From the NCBI GenBank assembly GCA_023253905.1, contig JALREG010000348.1, forward strand, positions 1-6,378: a stretch of 6,378 nt of DNA. Reading direction: 5' to 3'. The notes under the pieces were generated by a model. That model was not told the origin of the DNA. It was given only the letters and a program-made list of their open reading frames with translations, and made no database searches. Positions 5,574 through 6,378 of the stretch are shown piece after piece. This DNA is from Burkholderiaceae bacterium. GTDB lineage: Bacteria; Pseudomonadota; Gammaproteobacteria; Burkholderiales; Burkholderiaceae. A program made the position numbers and the translations under genes. The stretch's first letter is position 1; the number at the start of each line of letters is the position of its first letter.

Positions 5574-6378
5574 CAGATAACTGTCTTCGATTTTTCGCAC
5601 CAGCGCGTGCAGGGTGCGATTCACCGGCGTGGCAATGCCCAGGCGATCACCCTCTCGTACCAGATAACCATTCAGATGGTCGATCTCGGTGGCTCGCCGG
5701 CGTGCGACGTCTTGCGCGGTGGAAGAACGCTGGCGCGGCATCATGCCCGCCACCCCCATCACGCGCTCATGGACATCCGCGCCCAGATCGATGCCCTGGG
5801 CGCGCGCGATGGCAATCGCTTCATCGATGACCTCACGCATCACCTGGCGGATGGGATCGGAGGCGATCAGCGTGCCGTAGTCATCCTGGGTGATGGCCGA
5901 CAGCGCGTTGTAGACGCAGTTCACCACGAGCTTGCCCCACAGTACGGCACGAATGTCTTCATTCGGGGTGACGGGTATGCCTGCGGGTGAGAACAGGCGA
6001 ACGATCGCGTCGATCCGCTCGGAGCTGACCGGGCGGCCTCGGGGTGAGCCGATCGCAAGTGCGCCGCCCCCGTGGTGTTGCACATGACCCGGACCCGCCA
6101 GCACGGTTGCGACATACACCGCGGCAGGGACCACCTGTTGCGATAAACCGGCCAGTAGTTCGTCGCCATTGGTGACGCCGTTCTGCAGGCTGACGACGAG
6201 CGCGTCGGTGCGTAGATGGGGCGCCAGCGCGCGGGCGGCCTGGGGGGTGTCAGACGACTTGACACATACCAGCACAAGCGCAGCGTTCGCGACCGCCGAA
6301 GGGGTGTCGGCAACCTCGAGGTGAACGGTGTCGGTGTGTCCGCCCGATTCGATCACCAGGCCGCGTGTGCGCAGGGTG
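5559..6378 (-). CDS. Ketopantoate reductase (ApbA/PanE) family protein, N-terminus beyond the window
   Basis: The gene reads leftward and is open at the right edge; 272 residues are visible and the stop is TGA (5561-5559). A GTG at 6356 could be a start, but the residues before it (LRTRGL) match the family's conserved LR..GL element, so the gene starts further right. About 40 residues, including the GxGxxG cofactor loop, are missing. Counting from the first visible residue, the protein has the CVKSSDT motif (38-44), LQNG (64-67), WGKLVVNCVYN (147-157) with probable catalytic Lys149, and SS...D...R..TEIDHLNG (218-237) with acidic Glu231, then GIATPVN. These agree with NADPH-dependent 2-dehydropantoate 2-reductase, which makes pantoate for coenzyme A. 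Many paralogues of this family in Burkholderiales sit in catabolic clusters and reduce other 2-oxo acids, so true PanE function is unproven. It is convergent to tcuB with a 13-bp gap. Confidence 0.88.
   Translation of the reverse strand, partial: TLRTRGLVIESGGHTDTVHLEVADTPSAVANAALVLVCVKSSDTPQAARALAPHLRTDALVVSLQNGVTNGDELLAGLSQQVVPAAVYVATVLAGPGHVQHHGGGALAIGSPRGRPVSSERIDAIVRLFSPAGIPVTPNEDIRAVLWGKLVVNCVYNALSAITQDDYGTLIASDPIRQVMREVIDEAIAIARAQGIDLGADVHERVMGVAGMMPRQRSSTAQDVARRRATEIDHLNGYLVREGDRLGIATPVNRTLHALVRKIEDSYLKTTG

Noticed and set aside
1..6378. CRISPR arrays, tRNA or rRNA genes, toxin-antitoxin or defence genes
   Set aside because: I found no regularly spaced repeats, no tRNA-like TTCGA arm with an acceptor partner, and no coding sequence resembling these systems.

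Overview
The window looks like a piece of a GC-rich betaproteobacterial genome, probably Burkholderiales (Bordetella/Achromobacter-like), with two foreign-looking stretches joined to its left end. The assignment rests on a Bug/TctC-type solute receptor next to TcuA/TcuB-type genes, together with about 63% GC and strong G/C third-position preference from roughly 1000 onward. No 16S or other marker gene is present, so the taxonomy is inference.

Layout. (1) Positions 1-297 hold the C-terminal end of a small helical protein at about 44% GC that reads like a Bacteroidota lipoprotein-type family. (2) Positions about 325-920 are mid-50s % GC and hold an unrecognised Ser/Thr/Asn-rich, beta-looking protein segment without its own stop codon. 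It runs in frame through a T-rich, terminator-like stretch into (3) a short-chain dehydrogenase (1033-1788). That gene is followed on the + strand by a periplasmic Bug receptor (1807-2811), a TcuA-type FAD dehydrogenase (2866-4353) and a TcuB-type Fe-S/cytochrome b membrane partner (4340-5545). (4) A ketopantoate-reductase-family gene lies convergently on the - strand (5559-6378) and is cut by the right edge.

The four + strand genes from 1033 to 5545 are closely spaced (18 bp, 54 bp and a 14-bp overlap) and look like one operon. A reasonable model is that the Bug receptor captures a tricarboxylate-like anion in the periplasm, TcuA oxidises it (tricarballylate to cis-aconitate in the characterised Salmonella system), and TcuB passes the electrons to the quinone pool. 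The role of the SDR is unclear; it lacks the canonical Ser and Tyr catalytic residues. No membrane transporter subunits (TctA/TctB or TcuC) lie in the window.

The oddest part is the left end: three blocks of different composition and apparent ancestry within 1 kb, with an imperfect 15-bp direct repeat near both edges of the middle block. This may be an assembly or library chimera, or a real insertion. I see no convincing new defence, mobile or RNA system.
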